The notes under the pieces: generated by a model | The model's input: only the letters and a program-made list of their open reading frames with translations | Told to the model about the DNA's origin: nothing | The model's database searches: none | Program-made: the position numbers and the translations under genes | Source: Tillus elongatus | Lineage: Eukaryota > Arthropoda > Insecta > Coleoptera > Cleridae | Direction of reading: 5' to 3' | Length of the DNA stretch: 64,000 nucleotides | Assembly (NCBI GenBank): GCA_964006375.1 | Contig: OZ023263.1 | Span: 132,908,454 to 132,972,453 of the forward strand | Shown here: positions 34,753 to 45,974 of the stretch, in pieces | Numbering within the stretch: position 1 is the stretch's first letter | Layout of the letters: each line of letters starts with the position of its first letter

Positions 34753-36489
34753 GACTGCTACAAGTTTTGGCAACCATTATCGTTTTTCAAATTGATAAGG
34801 TCCCCGCTGTAATCACATTTTAAAAACACCTCTTTAATATACCTTTTCATGATAACACCTTTAGCGTAAACTACTACCCGCTCTTCGATAATATGTTTTT
34901 CTATTATGTTGGGTAATTCTTCTAAAGTAACGTTATCACAATCATAATCCAAACAGTTCTGTGTTCTTTGTAGCAACTTGATATATTTAACTATATCTGC
35001 ATTTAATAACCTAGCGTCTTCGGAGTCCTAAACATATAATGTGCTGATTTATTTTTCACTGTTATAAATTACTAATTCTTTGGGTGCCTAGTCTCTTACA
35101 CAGAAGCCTTTTGTATCTACCACGATAAACCTCATCATAAAACTATGTATGGCAATGAAGATTTACATTATATAACGCACGATGTTAGATACTAGGGCGT
35201 ATTTGGACGTCGATGTCACGTGAACTCCACAATAACATTTCGTGCGATCGAGAAAGTTGTTAGTACTTTTCATTTCCAATTTGATATCCACCGGAGCTGG
35301 CTTTATGGAATCGCTGTATTTGGAGCAATCAAATACAAACATGGGATGTTTTATAAAAGCATTGTAATTCATGGTAGGTGTTGATTCTCTACCAACATAC
35401 GAACGCTCGATGTAATATACTTGGTTAAAGTTCAGATTCATACCTTCTGTAGGGATTTGCTTATAATTTCAGTGAAGTATTAAATCTTGAATGTATTTTA
35501 TAACGTTATTGTATCGATCCATTACAAACCTAGGTCGGTAAGTGTTTGAGGAAGTCTTAATGGACCACAAGCTTTAAGTTGAATTATTGAGATTCGGTAA
35601 TTCATACATTTACTATTTTCTATATCGTAATAGAACCTTTTAATTCGAGTTAAATAATTGCTGTTGTATAACATCGTTGGGGTGAGTATGTACTACAATG
35701 CATTCAATGTTAAACATTAAAGCTTTTTCTTTATCTGCTGCGGCAACCAAATTGGAACATTTTCTAGTTATCCGTATTAACGAATTGCCAAAAGCTCATT
35801 TATATAGTCTTTGAAAATATTACATAGGTATACAGTATCAGGCGAGGCCGCTGTCTAACAGCTATCCCACAGCTGCCCAACAGTTGTCGTGTCAAACTAA
35901 TTAGTTGAATTTCGTTGTTGTGTGTGTTATTACCAGCAGCTTGAGAAGCCACTAAAAGCCGCAATCTATCAACCAACACCTTTAGATCATCCCAGTGCAC
36001 TTACTTTTTCAGTTTCTTATTATGCATAATGTGTGGCATACCATAACCTGAAGTTATTGAAGTAGAACGTGACTTAGCGCCTGCTTATTTTTCTAGAATT
36101 GTTTTTACCACTTGTTGATATTTGTAAGAACTGTTTCTTATAATGTCTTCTTGAGGATCGTTCTCTGTTCTGCTAAGACTAGTATCTTTCATAATATCAG
36201 CAAAATCAGGTAAAGCTTGAGAATTTTTTATAGCATCCGTAACTGGTTTTCACAAAAATATTAATTTCAACAGATGATTAGTACCAATTATTACCAGCCA
36301 TAATTTGAAAGCTATGTTCATTTTTATTATCTATGTTAAACAATAAATTTAATAGGTTTGTTGCCAAGCATCCAAGTGTTGGTGGTTTTATCATAAATAA
36401 CACTATATATTGTATCAGGAATGTTTCTCTGTAAAATAATAATCAACATAGTATTTTACACCAATGAACTTAACATTCGTTCGTGAACT
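34753..36489. repeat. Segment A' (second copy of A)
   Basis: Near-identical to 28196-29937. Minus-strand content: VYAKG gene 34758-34976 (72 codons open, IIEERVVVYAKGVIM), capsid C-terminal half 35163-35600 (92 codons open at 35163-35441), and the LRLLVASQAAGNN ORF 35800-36260. These are the same three gene fragments described for segment A, with a handful of substitutions. Confidence 0.85.
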
Positions 36490-37115
36490 GAACAACTGAA
36501 TACCAACGTTTTTCAGTTAACCGAGATTTATAGTGATCAAACTGCTTGTGTTAAATAAGTATCTTTAACAACAGCCAACATAAGATGTTTGTTTTGCGAA
36601 ATCCACCACAAAGGAGTTTTAACGTTTCAAAACTCATATCGGTAGTTAAATGATCATCATACACAAAACTTAATATTCTATTCATTGATCGTTGTTGCCC
36701 TTACTTGGTCAAACTGTACCATACTACTGGCTTCACAGTGAAGCCAGATAAATTATCTCCAGTCTGTATGTAGTAATAGCATCTTGTTTAAATAAAACTA
36801 TGACGTTAGCACTATGACGCAACAATTGTTTCGGACACTAGTAGAAACTGTCAATATCTTAATATCACCCATCAAAAAATACGATTTTATTTTATTTTGC
36901 TCATTACAGGCTACACCTTCTAATATAAAAATTGAATTGCTCTTTGCATCTGCTGGATCGCTTCGCTCTCACTGTATAGATAGTATCCAACAGCTTTTGT
37001 AGCACACAAAACCTTTTTTAACATGCTATATTTAGGCCGATATATAAAGGCTTTGAGTATACGTATACATCTACTACTACTACTACATCCTATATAAATA
37101 CGCAGATATATCATA
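36490..37115 (-). pseudogene. Polinton packaging ATPase relic (arm D)
   Basis: Minus strand: KPIYRPKYSMLKKVLCATKA (36990-37050), then DAKSNSIF-like sequence with EGVACNEQNKIKSYF (36870-36950) as the Walker B region, then VYDDHLTTDMSFETLKLLCG near 36600-36665. An internal deletion near 37055-37085 has left a TACTACTACTAC run; about 240 bp present in the other arm (58703-58945) is missing. Frames broken. Confidence 0.5.
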
Positions 37116-37149
37116 CCTCATTAACAGTATAAATGTTGGTGTGTCAAGG

Positions 37150-37315
37150 TTAAGGTCTTGCTGACACAGTCATCAAAAAATTAGTTGTTGAGTTGCACGT
37201 ACCTGGTTATCAGTTTTGTGGTCCAGACACTAAACTTGAAGAACGTTTCACGAGTAATTAAGGCATCAATGATCTAGATCCTGCTTGTCTCTCGACAAGC
37301 ATGATTTAGGGGATT
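37150..37315 (+). pseudogene. Phospholipase A2-like domain fragment
   Basis: The plus strand reads VIKKLVVELHVPGYQFCGPD TKLEERF (37165-37255), then after a TAA GINDLDPAC (37262-37288), and in a shifted frame DKHDL just after. Gly-rich YxxCGPxT, LDxAC and a Cys-x-HD-like end are the calcium-loop and active-site pattern of secreted-type PLA2 domains used by some viruses and found in arthropod Polinton-like elements. The domain stops right after the His-Asp. It joins directly to protease C-terminal sequence, so a deletion removed what lay between. Confidence 0.5.
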
Positions 37316-37317
37316 GA

Positions 37318-37395
37318 TATTGTATAATCATGATGTATACCAAAACTATTACACTTATAATGTGGTCACTTATGTTTGCAATTTTTAAATAAAAG
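37318..37395 (+). pseudogene. Protease C-terminal scrap
   Basis: Reads YNHDVYQNYYTYN then GH..LQFL-like residues and NKRIK, matching 30955-31015. The CGH codons are altered. Confidence 0.4.
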
Positions 37396-37429
37396 AATTA
37401 AACAGTAGTATTCGTGTTTCAGTCATTGC

Positions 37430-38445
37430 GCGTACCCTTGCTTTCAATAGCTCATTATTTCGCATTGAAATGTAAACATCCTCGATCAGAATTCAGTACC
37501 TGTGACGTTTCAAGGTGAGGAGATCATTGTGATATTGGAATTGAGACAGAGCCCAGCATATTGCGTTGATTATAAATACTAGCAATCAGGCCGCCCCAGC
37601 TTCAGTATCTTTGCTACCTGCATCGAGGACGATTCTATTTTGGGAGCACATGCAGTATCTAGATTCATTAGGTACCGATGTTCAGCAACATATATTCGCT
37701 GACCCTGTACATGACGAGTCAATCAAAGGAAAGAAATACACACTTAGGCTTCTCAAACCAGTTTGTTTCCCATAATCTGCAATCAACCAACAAGATATTT
37801 TTTATCTTTGGTCTTCAGCTACTTATAAATGGCAGTATTGAGACGAGTGGCACGATTGGAGATGTACAAGTAACATCTAATGCAGCAAAACGATTATTGA
37901 ATATATGAGAAATCCTGGTATAGTTACAGCAATTCGAACACTTTTGGAGGCAAACAGTGATGAAGCAAGAACTCTAATTCAAGCCGGGTGGCATCCTACT
38001 ACATACAATAAAATGCTGAAGGATGTCCGTTTTTGCTACTGCATACCTCCTTGCTACTTGTGTAATAGTTTGAAAGACCATGGAAGCGTGTTTTTTTCAG
38101 TTAATTGCTGCTAGGTATATCTAAAGCCCAGAGCGAAAAAAATGCTTTATTTTGATTGGAGCAGTCGACGCAGATAAAGCATTAAAGTTATATTGATTAC
38201 ATGGCGCTGGAGGTGAAACTTGTCCACCCCAGCGAAGTTATACAGAAATAATTTTTACAGTCGATTGCCCCAAATAAAAAGATCCTAGTACCATATAGAA
38301 AATGGGAAACGTATGAATTACCAAATCTGAATAATTCAACGAAAGGCTTGTGGTCCATCGAATCATCCTCAAACACGGAACGTCCTAGCAGATTTTCCTG
38401 GAAAATTACCCAGCAAAATCTGCCCATCTCAAATAGATTAAGCAT
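37430..38445 (+). pseudogene. Polinton major capsid protein, N-terminal to central part (arm D)
   Basis: Plus-strand pieces in shifting frames: AAPASVSLLPASRTI and WEHMQYLDSLGTDVQQHIFA (37590-37700), YMRNPGIVTAIRTLLEANSD and IQAGWHPTTYNKMLKD (37903-38020), LIGAVDADKALK (38152-38190), and EVKLVHPSEVIQK, YRKWETYELPNLNNS (38205-38340). Ends at about 38390, inside the central region, where a repeat cluster begins. It needs at least five frame changes. With 7835-8194 it covers most of the capsid, but no copy is whole. Confidence 0.6.
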
Positions 38446-39060
38446 TGCTTTGTTTTAATTAGACACGCGCATTCCCGTCCATTTCAGTTCTGAGCTGGCT
38501 TTTAATTAAGAGTCACCTCATAACTCGCTTGGACCGGGGAATCCGACAATCTAATTAATGTTTCATCTATTTGAACCAATCAGATTTTCCTGGAAAATTA
38601 GTCAGGAAAATCTGCCCATTCCAAACAGATTAAACATTGCTTTGTTTTAATTAGACAGTCGGTTTCCCCCGTCCCTACCTGTGCTGAGCTGGCTTTTAAT
38701 TAGAAGTCAGCTCAGAACTGACATAGACGTGGGAATCCGACTATCTAATTAAAACAAAGCAATGTTTAATCTATTTGGATTCCGATTGTCTAATTAATCT
38801 TAAATCTATTTGTTCCCACGTCCATTCCAGTTAAAACCAAGGAATGCTTAATCTATTTGGAATAGGTATATTTTCCTGGCTAATTTTCCAGGAAATCTGC
38901 CCGTTCCAAAAAGATTAAACATTGCTTTGCTTTAATTAGACAGTCGGATTTCCCCGTCCTTACCAGTTCTGAGCTGGCTTTTGATTAATATTCACACAAG
39001 CAATTAAGTTGGGCTTCGGTCATTGAACAAAAAAGGAATGTACTCTGTTTTTCGTACAAG
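38390..39060. repeat. Palindrome-rich non-coding repeat cluster (arm D)
   Basis: Short inverted motifs recur: AGATTTTCCTGG..CCAGGAAAATCT, CTGAGCTGGCTTTTAATTA with TCAGCTCAG, and TTAATTAGACAGTCGG in both orientations. They look like nested or tandem foldback/MITE copies of about 110-150 bp. Same cluster in inverse at 56360-57400; an isolated piece at 46345-46400. Confidence 0.75.
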
Positions 39061-39550
39061 CAAGTGAAGCGTAGGCTTCTCCTCACTGATAAACTACATT
39101 TACTATCGTTAAACTACGTTTACAGCGTTATTTTCATTTTTCACAACGTCTTCACTCTTCTGCTTTGGAAGATCTTTAGAGATTCCTTTATCCTGCCTAA
39201 ATCCAGATATTGTAGATGGGCTTTGCATTTATATTTTTTGTCCGAAAGGAGCACCGAAAGGGGGGTATTATTTACAAGAAAGATCGGCAGATAATGCAAT
39301 AATTTAGGTATTTCCGCCGATCGAAATATATTAATTTTTGTGTTGTTGAACCACCCTTAATCGTTAGTGACCGACCACCTGCACAACAATATAAACAGAG
39401 TTGTAGATGTAAAATATTTAAAATTATATATCCTCTGCTGACGGTAACTTGGTTAGTGCAAGTCAGGTTTTCTTAAATATATAGTCGTTTGAGTTGTCCA
39501 AGTAAACTTGTCTTCATAATAGCATCTGGTTCTTCCCTATTTTAGTCTTA
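39060..39550 (-). pseudogene. Fragment of unidentified repeat (FGAPFGQK)
   Basis: The minus strand reads PPFGAPFGQKI.MQSPSTISGF and GISKDLPKQKSEDVVKNE. Other copies at 45190-45400, 46210-46345, 48720-48960 and 56100-56300 continue into an endonuclease-like segment. Not identified. Confidence 0.35.
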
Positions 39551-39559
39551 TAGTTTTCT

Positions 39560-40810
39560 AGCTTATCGATATTTAAGCCACCTAGTTTGTGTCATTTACT
39601 AGGTTCACATTCACTTTTGATGATATTTTGAGTGCCGGGCGCTATGACTTTGACTTCATTTGGTATATTTTTAATTAAGGTATCGAATATGGATACTGGT
39701 GCCACCATTATGTATTGTGTATTGCCATATTTAGAAAATGTTGTTTTTGTTATTTTGACCAGTTCTTGTTTGCAATTGTTTATTGGTTTCTGGAAGTTGA
39801 TCAGTTTAATTTCGCATGGATTGTTGTTGTTTAGTACTGTCGGGTTGTCATTTTCACAAAAGTATGTTTGGTCGTTTAGATTCCTACACTTTTCGTTTCT
39901 GTAAGCGTAGTGTTTGCGCTAAGGATTGGGTACTTGTTTCTAGGGACAATCACTTTAAAGGTATACGGATATTTAGGGACTGGTAATGCATAGAATTGAT
40001 AATAAATATATTCTGATTTGTCTTCTAAAGGTATATCTATTTGGAATATAATTTTAAGTCAATTTGAACTGTTTTTATTTTAAATATTGTTTCGTAAAGT
40101 GAAATGTCTGATTTTGTGATTAATCTTGATTTTAAGATATGGTTTTCAATGGTTTCTAATTCTTTTGATATTAACTTAGGTTTCAGTATTGACGTATGAT
40201 ACGTACTTAATTTTGAAAACGTAATTGCATTTTCTGTTTTAATATCATATTTAGTACATTGTTTAACAAATAACTGATATGTGTGAGTAATTCCAAATGT
40301 TTTACTCTATGAAAATTCGTTAGTTGGTCGCTTTTTAGACTATCTATTGTCTATTCCAAATCGTTTATTCTTGCTACTATGGCTTTTTGGTTATGGTTCA
40401 GGTTGTCTATTGTTTTATTAAACTCTGCTATAGCATCTATCATTAGCGATGTTTGTGACCTAAAAAGTTAATGTACTTGATTTTGATCTTTTCTCAAAAT
40501 TTCGAGAGCTTTATATATTCTGTCGCCGTCATCCGCATCTAAGTTCCCAGTTATTGATTTGAATATAGATCCCAGTCTGTTCATTATACCTCCTTTGATG
40601 CAGGAAATATTCGATAAAATGTGTTATCAATATTGCTAATGGTGAAATTAATGGTTAAAATAAAAATTTTATATTCCAACTTGTACTCTACATACTTTAC
40701 GCTTAGTATGTTGTCGAAGTAAGTTTTTAGTCCGTTAAAGTCGTCGTATACTTGTCTCAAGTATGTATATGAATCATTCTCTATTATTCGTACTCTGAAA
40801 AGGCTTGTCC
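39560..40810 (-). pseudogene. Errantivirus-like env relic (arm D)
   Basis: Minus-strand remains of an insect endogenous retrovirus envelope gene. Near 40540-40600 there is a segment IFKSITGNLDADDGDRIYKA resembling the region after the fusion-protein cleavage site. Upstream is YDDFNGLKTYFDNI (40710-40760). Downstream, 39600-39960, is a Cys- and Asn-rich ectodomain-like stretch (PYTFKVIVPRNKYPIL, NNNPCEIKLINFQKP). Stops and frame changes are frequent, so it is dead. There is no associated gag-pol. The plus-strand open frame at 39632-39904 is only its antisense. Confidence 0.55.
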
Positions 40811-40829
40811 CAGTTTGCAGATAGATACA

Positions 40830-41222
40830 GATTGCACAGAAATATCGGATTCATGCCACATGTGGCGTGCGTCAGGACCAACACTGTGAAACATGTATTA
40901 CGATAAGCTCTTTAGTCTGGAGTCCGTAAACAACACGGCTATTATAGGGAATGCAGATCATTTGGCAGTGATTGTAAGCGGAGTAAATAAGGGTGACCTA
41001 GAGAATCATATCAACTGGTCAATGGCAAGGGTGCAAAACTGGATGGAAAATAGTGGTCTCCGACTTGAGCCACACAAAACTGAAAGTATAGTGCTAGTGG
41101 GACGAAGAACACTGAGAACAGTAACCGTCAAGGTGGGGAATGCAGAAATGTGTGGTCTTATTTCTTTATGGTGTCCAGTAATGTTAACAATGGTAGCGTG
41201 TACGACCCAAAAGTAACGAGAG
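40830..41222 (+). pseudogene. R1-like RT fragment
   Basis: Open for 107 codons (40893-41216): SLESVNNTAIIGNADHLAVI (the YxDD motif is changed to NADH), WMENSGLRLEPHKTESIVLV. Same region as 4200-4500, and bordered on the right by the same AAAAACGAGCG sequence before an H2B cassette arm. Confidence 0.65.
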
Positions 41223-42475
41223 AAAAAAACGAGCGTAAAGTCTACGGTCGGTTACTTATAATAGGCGTTCCGCCATGAGAACCGTAGCAACGTCTGTGCG
41301 AAATTACCAGTAAATCGTATGAACGTTCGTTGCGAGTGACGCGTATATGACGTTTTTGGGACAACAAAGTAGGCGGAGTCTCACCTGGGCGCTGACTTGG
41401 CTGCGGCTGTACTGTGAACTACGCTTGCTCTTCACGATATTTCGAACTTATCAAATTGGCAAATACCATAACAGACAAGAACGGCGTGGTGTCATTTCGA
41501 TTGACACACTTCAGAGCGCAAAATAATAATGGAGAAGAAAAAAAAGGTTCTGATGAGTGAAATGTGGCGTCGGTCAAACAATAGCTAATTGTGATTAGGT
41601 GACGGATCGAGCGTTTGTAATGTTTGTAAATTTGTGACTCTGAAAAGAGTCGACTTTTTTTCTCTCCAAGTTTTCCGTGTAATGTGACACAATTGAAAGG
41701 CACACGTTTATGTATTTACTTCGAGCTGGTGTATTTGATAACCGGCTTGATGCCTTTGCTGACTGCATGTTTGGCGAGTTTACCGGGCAGAAGGTGCCTG
41801 ACGGTGGTGTCGATCTCCCGGCTGGTTATCGTGGATCTGTTGTTGTAATGAGCGAGCCTGGAGGCTTCGGCGATGTTGCGCTCCAATGTGTCGTTGACGA
41901 AGCTCTCCATTATGTTTATGGCCTTGATCGAGATACGGGGTCGGGATGTACTTGTTTGAGCATTTTGTGAATATAAATTGCGCAGCACTCCTTCATCCTC
42001 CGCTTCTTTTTGTCGCCCTTGGAGATGTTCTTATGGGCCTTGCAGTTCTTCTTGATAACTTTACCTCTAGCCTTCGGTGGCATCTTGTCGTACAGTGTAC
42101 AGAACAAACGTCGGAACGATAGTGACGGTCCGCTTTCCTTTTTTTTTGGTCTTTTACTATATTTTTCGGTTGTTGCTTCGGTAACCTTACATGGCTTGTT
42201 TTCGGATTTTGTGTTGCCCTTTAAATGGGTGTCGATTATTTTGACTGTCCTCACCGAAATCGACTTCGCTTTTATTACGAGGCGCTGTGGACGTAGGTCA
42301 TTCTCAAAGAATCCGGCCCCGTCATTCGTGCCGGCCAACTTCTATCTATAAAGGCATACCGCAATGACCACGCCACTTTCAGAGGTGACACGGCAGTGTA
42401 TGTTCAAACAAATATTGACCACATTTTTCTCAGTTCGTAGTTTACCGTAGTTCACAGTGCAGCCGCAGACAAGTC
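41223..42475. mobile_element. H2B cassette, arm D copy
   Basis: Left arm 41240-41545, H2B 41716-42083, stem-loop 41636-41651 (GACTCTTTTCAGAGTC, a perfect stem), divergent promoter 42100-42440. The TATA for H2B is ACTATATTTTTC near 42157 and for the partner TATAAA near 42346. The right inverted arm is reduced to GCAGCCGCAGACAAGTCAGG before unrelated DNA starts. Confidence 0.65.
41716..42083 (-). pseudogene. H2B: Histone H2B pseudogene, best-preserved copy
   Basis: N-terminal frame [20 protein letters not shown] with [12 protein letters not shown] runs from 42083 to about 41940. The C-terminal frame, [40 protein letters not shown], ..KYTSSK and TAA, ends at 41716. A single frameshift separates them, somewhere in 41916-41988. 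Length is 368 bp, close to the normal gene. The histone fold alpha helices and C-terminal helix are all visible. Several substitutions at conserved sites (for example Cys and His in the basic tail) indicate relaxed selection before or after the shift. Confidence 0.9.
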
Positions 42476-42599
42476 AGGTTGTTTTATCGGTTTTTTACGT
42501 ATACCTTTTTGTGTAAAATGGACTTGGGAGTCACATTCCCTAGATAAATCAGTTGCTACAATGTTTGATGTCCCTATTAGAGATGACCCATGTCACGAA

Positions 42600-42890
42600 A
42601 CATGTATTGTTTCAGCTAATTGAAGCTGTTTCAGCTAAACATGATGCAACTAAAATCGCTTGACATTGTTTAGTTTGTATATGTTTCAAACTAAAGAAAG
42701 AAAATAAATGAAATCGTTTAATATTAAAAACAAAAATGTTACAGTGTCAAATAATTATGAAAATACGTCTCAGAAATTCATCGAAGAAATTTAGAGTTGC
42801 AGAATTGGAGTTGGCCGAAGTCGTGAGTGGATGTTGGAACGTCTTTTATGGCTGAAGAAAAATATTAATCAAGGTATTAAAAAAAACTGT
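42600..42890 (+). pseudogene. Probable Polinton polymerase N-terminal fragment
   Basis: Starts inside the gene at KHVLFQLIEAVSAKHDATK-like sequence (42598-42655) and ends with RVAELELAEVVSG (42793-42830). Frames broken. It begins exactly at the end of arm D. Confidence 0.45.
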
Positions 42891-42899
42891 AGTAAATAA

Positions 42900-43730
42900 A
42901 AACATTTTACTTTTACAACGGTAATTTTATTTAGGTATCAAGTTTACAATTTAAGGAAATTATAGCGTACAATTTCTAATACCACAAATACATTTCCTTT
43001 TATTACATTTAACAGCGTGATACATACATATTGGAGTGTCTGCTACCAGCTTTGGCAACCTCCATCGTTTTTCAAATTGATAACATCCTCGCTGTAACAA
43101 CATTTCAATAAGACCTTTTTAATATAACTTTTTTTGATAACACCTTTCACGTAACCTCTATCTACCCGCTCTTCGATATTGGTTTTTTTATTATGTTGGG
43201 TAATGCTTCTAAAATAACGGTACCACAATCATCATCCATACACTTCTTTGTTCCTTGTAGAAACTTGATTTGTTTAACTATATCTGCAATCAATAAACCC
43301 AACGTTTTCTGTGTCTTGAACATATAATGTTGATAACCATTAAATATTACTAATTCTCTGGGTGCCTACTCTCTCACACAGAAGCCTAAACATTTCGTGT
43401 GATCGAGAAAGTTGTTAGTATTTTTGATTTCCAATTTGATATCCACTGGAGCTTGCTTTATGGAATCGCTGTACCTGGAGCAATCAAATACAAACATGGA
43501 ATATTTTGTAAAGGGCTTCTAATACGAGGTAGGTTTAGGTTCTCTACCAACATACAAACGTTAGATTTAATTTACTTGGTTAAAGTTCAAATTCATACCT
43601 TCTGTGGAGATTTGTTTAGAATTAAAGTAAAGTCTTATATCTGGAATGTATTTTCTAACGTTGATGTATTTTCTAACGTTATCGTATCGAACCGTTTGAA
43701 ATCTTATAATAAAAAATCTAGGTAATGTAG
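42900..43730 (-). pseudogene. VYAKG gene and capsid C-terminal fragments
   Basis: 43043-43228 is the VYAKG gene (RGYVKGVIKKSYIKKV, VINLKNDGGCQSW). 43380-43700 is the capsid C-terminus, matching SYVGRE, FDCSRYSDS and VDIKLEIKNTNN in broken frames. 42880-43520 recurs in the same orientation at 49050-49690. Confidence 0.5.
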
Positions 43731-43869
43731 TAAATGTTAAACATTAATACTTTATCTGCATTTGCTGCGCTAATCAAATTAGAGTAATTTCTAGTTAAAC
43801 GTATTAACGAATTGCTGAAAAGCTCTCTTATATACTCTTTGAAAATATTACATATGTATAAAGTATCAA

Positions 43870-43985
43870 GACAGACAGCTGTCTAATAGCTGCCCAACAG
43901 CTCTTTAACAGCTTTTCTGTCAAACTAGTATCCGTCTAACAGCTGTAGTGTTAGACACAGCTGTCCAACAGCTGTCGTGATAGAC
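43870..43985. repeat. Cluster of CAGCTG-containing repeats
   Basis: CAGCTG occurs four times within 115 bp, mostly as ACAGCTGT, with three near matches (AGCTGCCC, CAGCTCTT, CAGCTTTT). The same kind of cluster, shorter, sits at 29299-29338 and 35853-35892 beside the LRLLVASQAAGNN ORF. Confidence 0.6.
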
Positions 43986-44028
43986 AACTAACAATATATA
44001 GGTAGACGGACTCGGAGCTAGTATAATT

Positions 44029-44429
44029 CTATCAGGTTAAATGTTTTCAGCAGAAGTTGTTGTGTGCTGTACTAAAATATTTTTCTTAATATTTTTCTCT
44101 TGTCTGTCACGTCCATCTCGCTAAAATTTTTTGTGTCAAACAAGTTGTTTGTTTCAAAAAGTCGGTTGTTGGTCTGAGGTAAACAACTTATTAGTTGTTT
44201 ACTGTCCTAAGAGATACAAACTTAAATCGCCAAACAGTTTGTATCTCTTAGGACAGTAAACAACTAATAAGTTGTTTACCTCAGACCAACAACCGACTTT
44301 TTGAAACAAACAACTTGTTTGACACAAAAAATTTTAGCGAGATGGACGTGACAGACAAGAGAAAAATATTAAGAAAAATATTTTAGTACAGCACACAACA
44401 ACTTCTGCTGAAAACATTTAACCTGATAG
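44029..44429. repeat. Perfect 194-bp inverted repeat with 13-nt loop
   Basis: Left arm 44029-44222, loop 44223-44235, right arm 44236-44429. I found no mismatch on comparing the two arms base by base. Neither arm has an open frame of note. A transcript from either strand would fold into a 194-bp duplex. It could be a foldback element, a hairpin-RNA source of small RNAs, or an assembly fold-back artefact. Confidence 0.95.
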
Positions 44430-44760
44430 ACATAACAATGATGAAGCTTTGTATTACTTATACTAACACCTAGACTTCATTAATGATGAAATTTAACCAG
44501 ATAAGATGAGATATCCACAAATAGAAGGTTTACTGAAATTAGCTTTTATGTAAAGACTTAAGGCTTATACTTATGACAATCTTCAACACTATAGAGATGT
44601 TCTAGAATCAAACCGTGCTCATAAAGTGAAATACGATACCAATGGGCGAACTAAAGCTTCCTCGGAAACTTTTCCGAGATCTCTAATAAAACGAATGACA
44701 AATCTATCAGCGGAACGTCCTCAACTTCTCACCGACATACATATATACCATACATGCCTG
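44430..44760 (+). pseudogene. Unidentified Polinton-associated ORF fragment
   Basis: Reads INDEI..DKMRYPQIEGLLKL, LKAYTYDNLQHYRDVLESNR, KVKYDTNGRTKASSETF. Matches 13440-13600 but continues further. It ends with the TCTAATAAAACGAATGACAA sequence seen at 11800. Confidence 0.4.
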
Positions 44761-44789
44761 CCTATTGCTTAGTATAAAAATGTTTATCC

Positions 44790-45010
44790 ATCAAATATAT
44801 TCGATACCTTAATTAAAAATATACCAAATGAAGTCAAAATCATAGTGCCCGGCACTCAAAATATCATCAAAAATGAATGTGAACTTAGTAAATGACACAA
44901 ACTAGGTGGCTTAAATGTAGATAAGCTAGCAAGCTATAAGACTAAAATAATGAAGAACCAGATGCTATTTTGAAGACAAGTGTACTTGGACAACTCTAAT
45001 GACTACAGTA
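44790..45010 (+). pseudogene. Env relic 3' fragment
   Basis: Plus-strand copy of the end of the errantivirus-like env relic: IFDTLIKNIPNEVKII and GTQNIIKNECELSK, then the GGLNVDKLASYKTKI segment. Matches 55720-55900. Confidence 0.45.
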
Positions 45011-45189
45011 TATTTAAAAAACCTGACTTGCACTAACCAAGTTACCGTCTTCAGAGGATATATAATTTTAAATATCTTACATCTACAACTCTGCTTATAT
45101 TCTTGTGCAGGTGGTCGGTCACTAACGACTAAGGGTGGTTCAACAAGACAAAAATTAACAAATTTCGTTCGGCGGAAATACCTCAATTG

Positions 45190-45595
45190 TTGCATTATCT
45201 AACGAACGGGCTGCTGCCGATCTTTCTTGTAAATAAGACCCTCCTTTCGGTGCTCCTTTCGGACAAAAAATATAAATGCAAAGCCCATCTACAGTATCTG
45301 GATTTAGGAAGGATAAAGGAATCTCTACAGATCTTCCAAAGTAGAGGAGTGAAGACGTTGTGAAAAGTGAAAATAACGCCAAATTTTACACAATATTATC
45401 CATCTTATTTGACTATAATTTTCGAAAACGTTCAGTCTTTAAGTCACATTTGAAGGATATTATTTCAGATGAGTGCTATTTAAAAGCATCGATTATACAA
45501 CTTCTTGAATCTTCGACAACACAGCAGGATGATATTTAGATGCCTGGCCATGTTAGAATTTACTACTTCAGGTTTTGTTTTGCTTATATTTATAT
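45190..45595 (+). pseudogene. FGAPFGQK repeat and endonuclease-like N-terminal fragment
   Basis: Reads FGAPFGQKI.MQSPSTVSGF and GIST..PK.KSEDVVKSENN, then RKRSVFKSHLKDIISDECYL and [18 protein letters not shown] (45420-45540). The second part has the look of an EEP-type endonuclease N-terminus, as found in some Helitron/Helentron or LINE proteins. Its mirror copy lies beyond the microsatellite at 45975-46345. Confidence 0.35.
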
Positions 45596-45597
45596 TA

Positions 45598-45880
<283 letters not shown>

Positions 45881-45974
45881 GATATACATGTGTTAGAATT
45901 TGACATTTTACATTCATCTGATTTTAAAACATTTCTGATGTATATCGCAGCACCACGCTCTTTACATCAGATAT

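Larger units (their letters stand above)
36470..42594. repeat. Large inverted repeat, arm D
   Basis: Reverse complement of 52751-59534. The outer edge is GTTCGTGAACTGAACAACTG; the inner edge is GATGACCCATG at about 42594. The arm carries, left to right, ATPase, PLA2-like, protease end, capsid, palindrome-rich repeats, env relic, R1-like RT and an H2B cassette. The other arm is longer because of two local gains and one retained segment. The spacer is about 10.2 kb. Confidence 0.9.

Noticed and set aside
39632..39904. Hydrophobic plus-strand ORF resembling a membrane protein (inverse at 55514-55786)
   Set aside because: Antisense of the env relic; the hydrophobicity comes from reading Asn/Lys-rich coding sequence backwards.
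41710..41970. 86-codon plus-strand ORF
   Set aside because: Antisense of the best H2B copy.
43399..43725. 108-codon plus-strand ORF
   Set aside because: Antisense of capsid C-terminal sequence, which matches other capsid copies on the minus strand.
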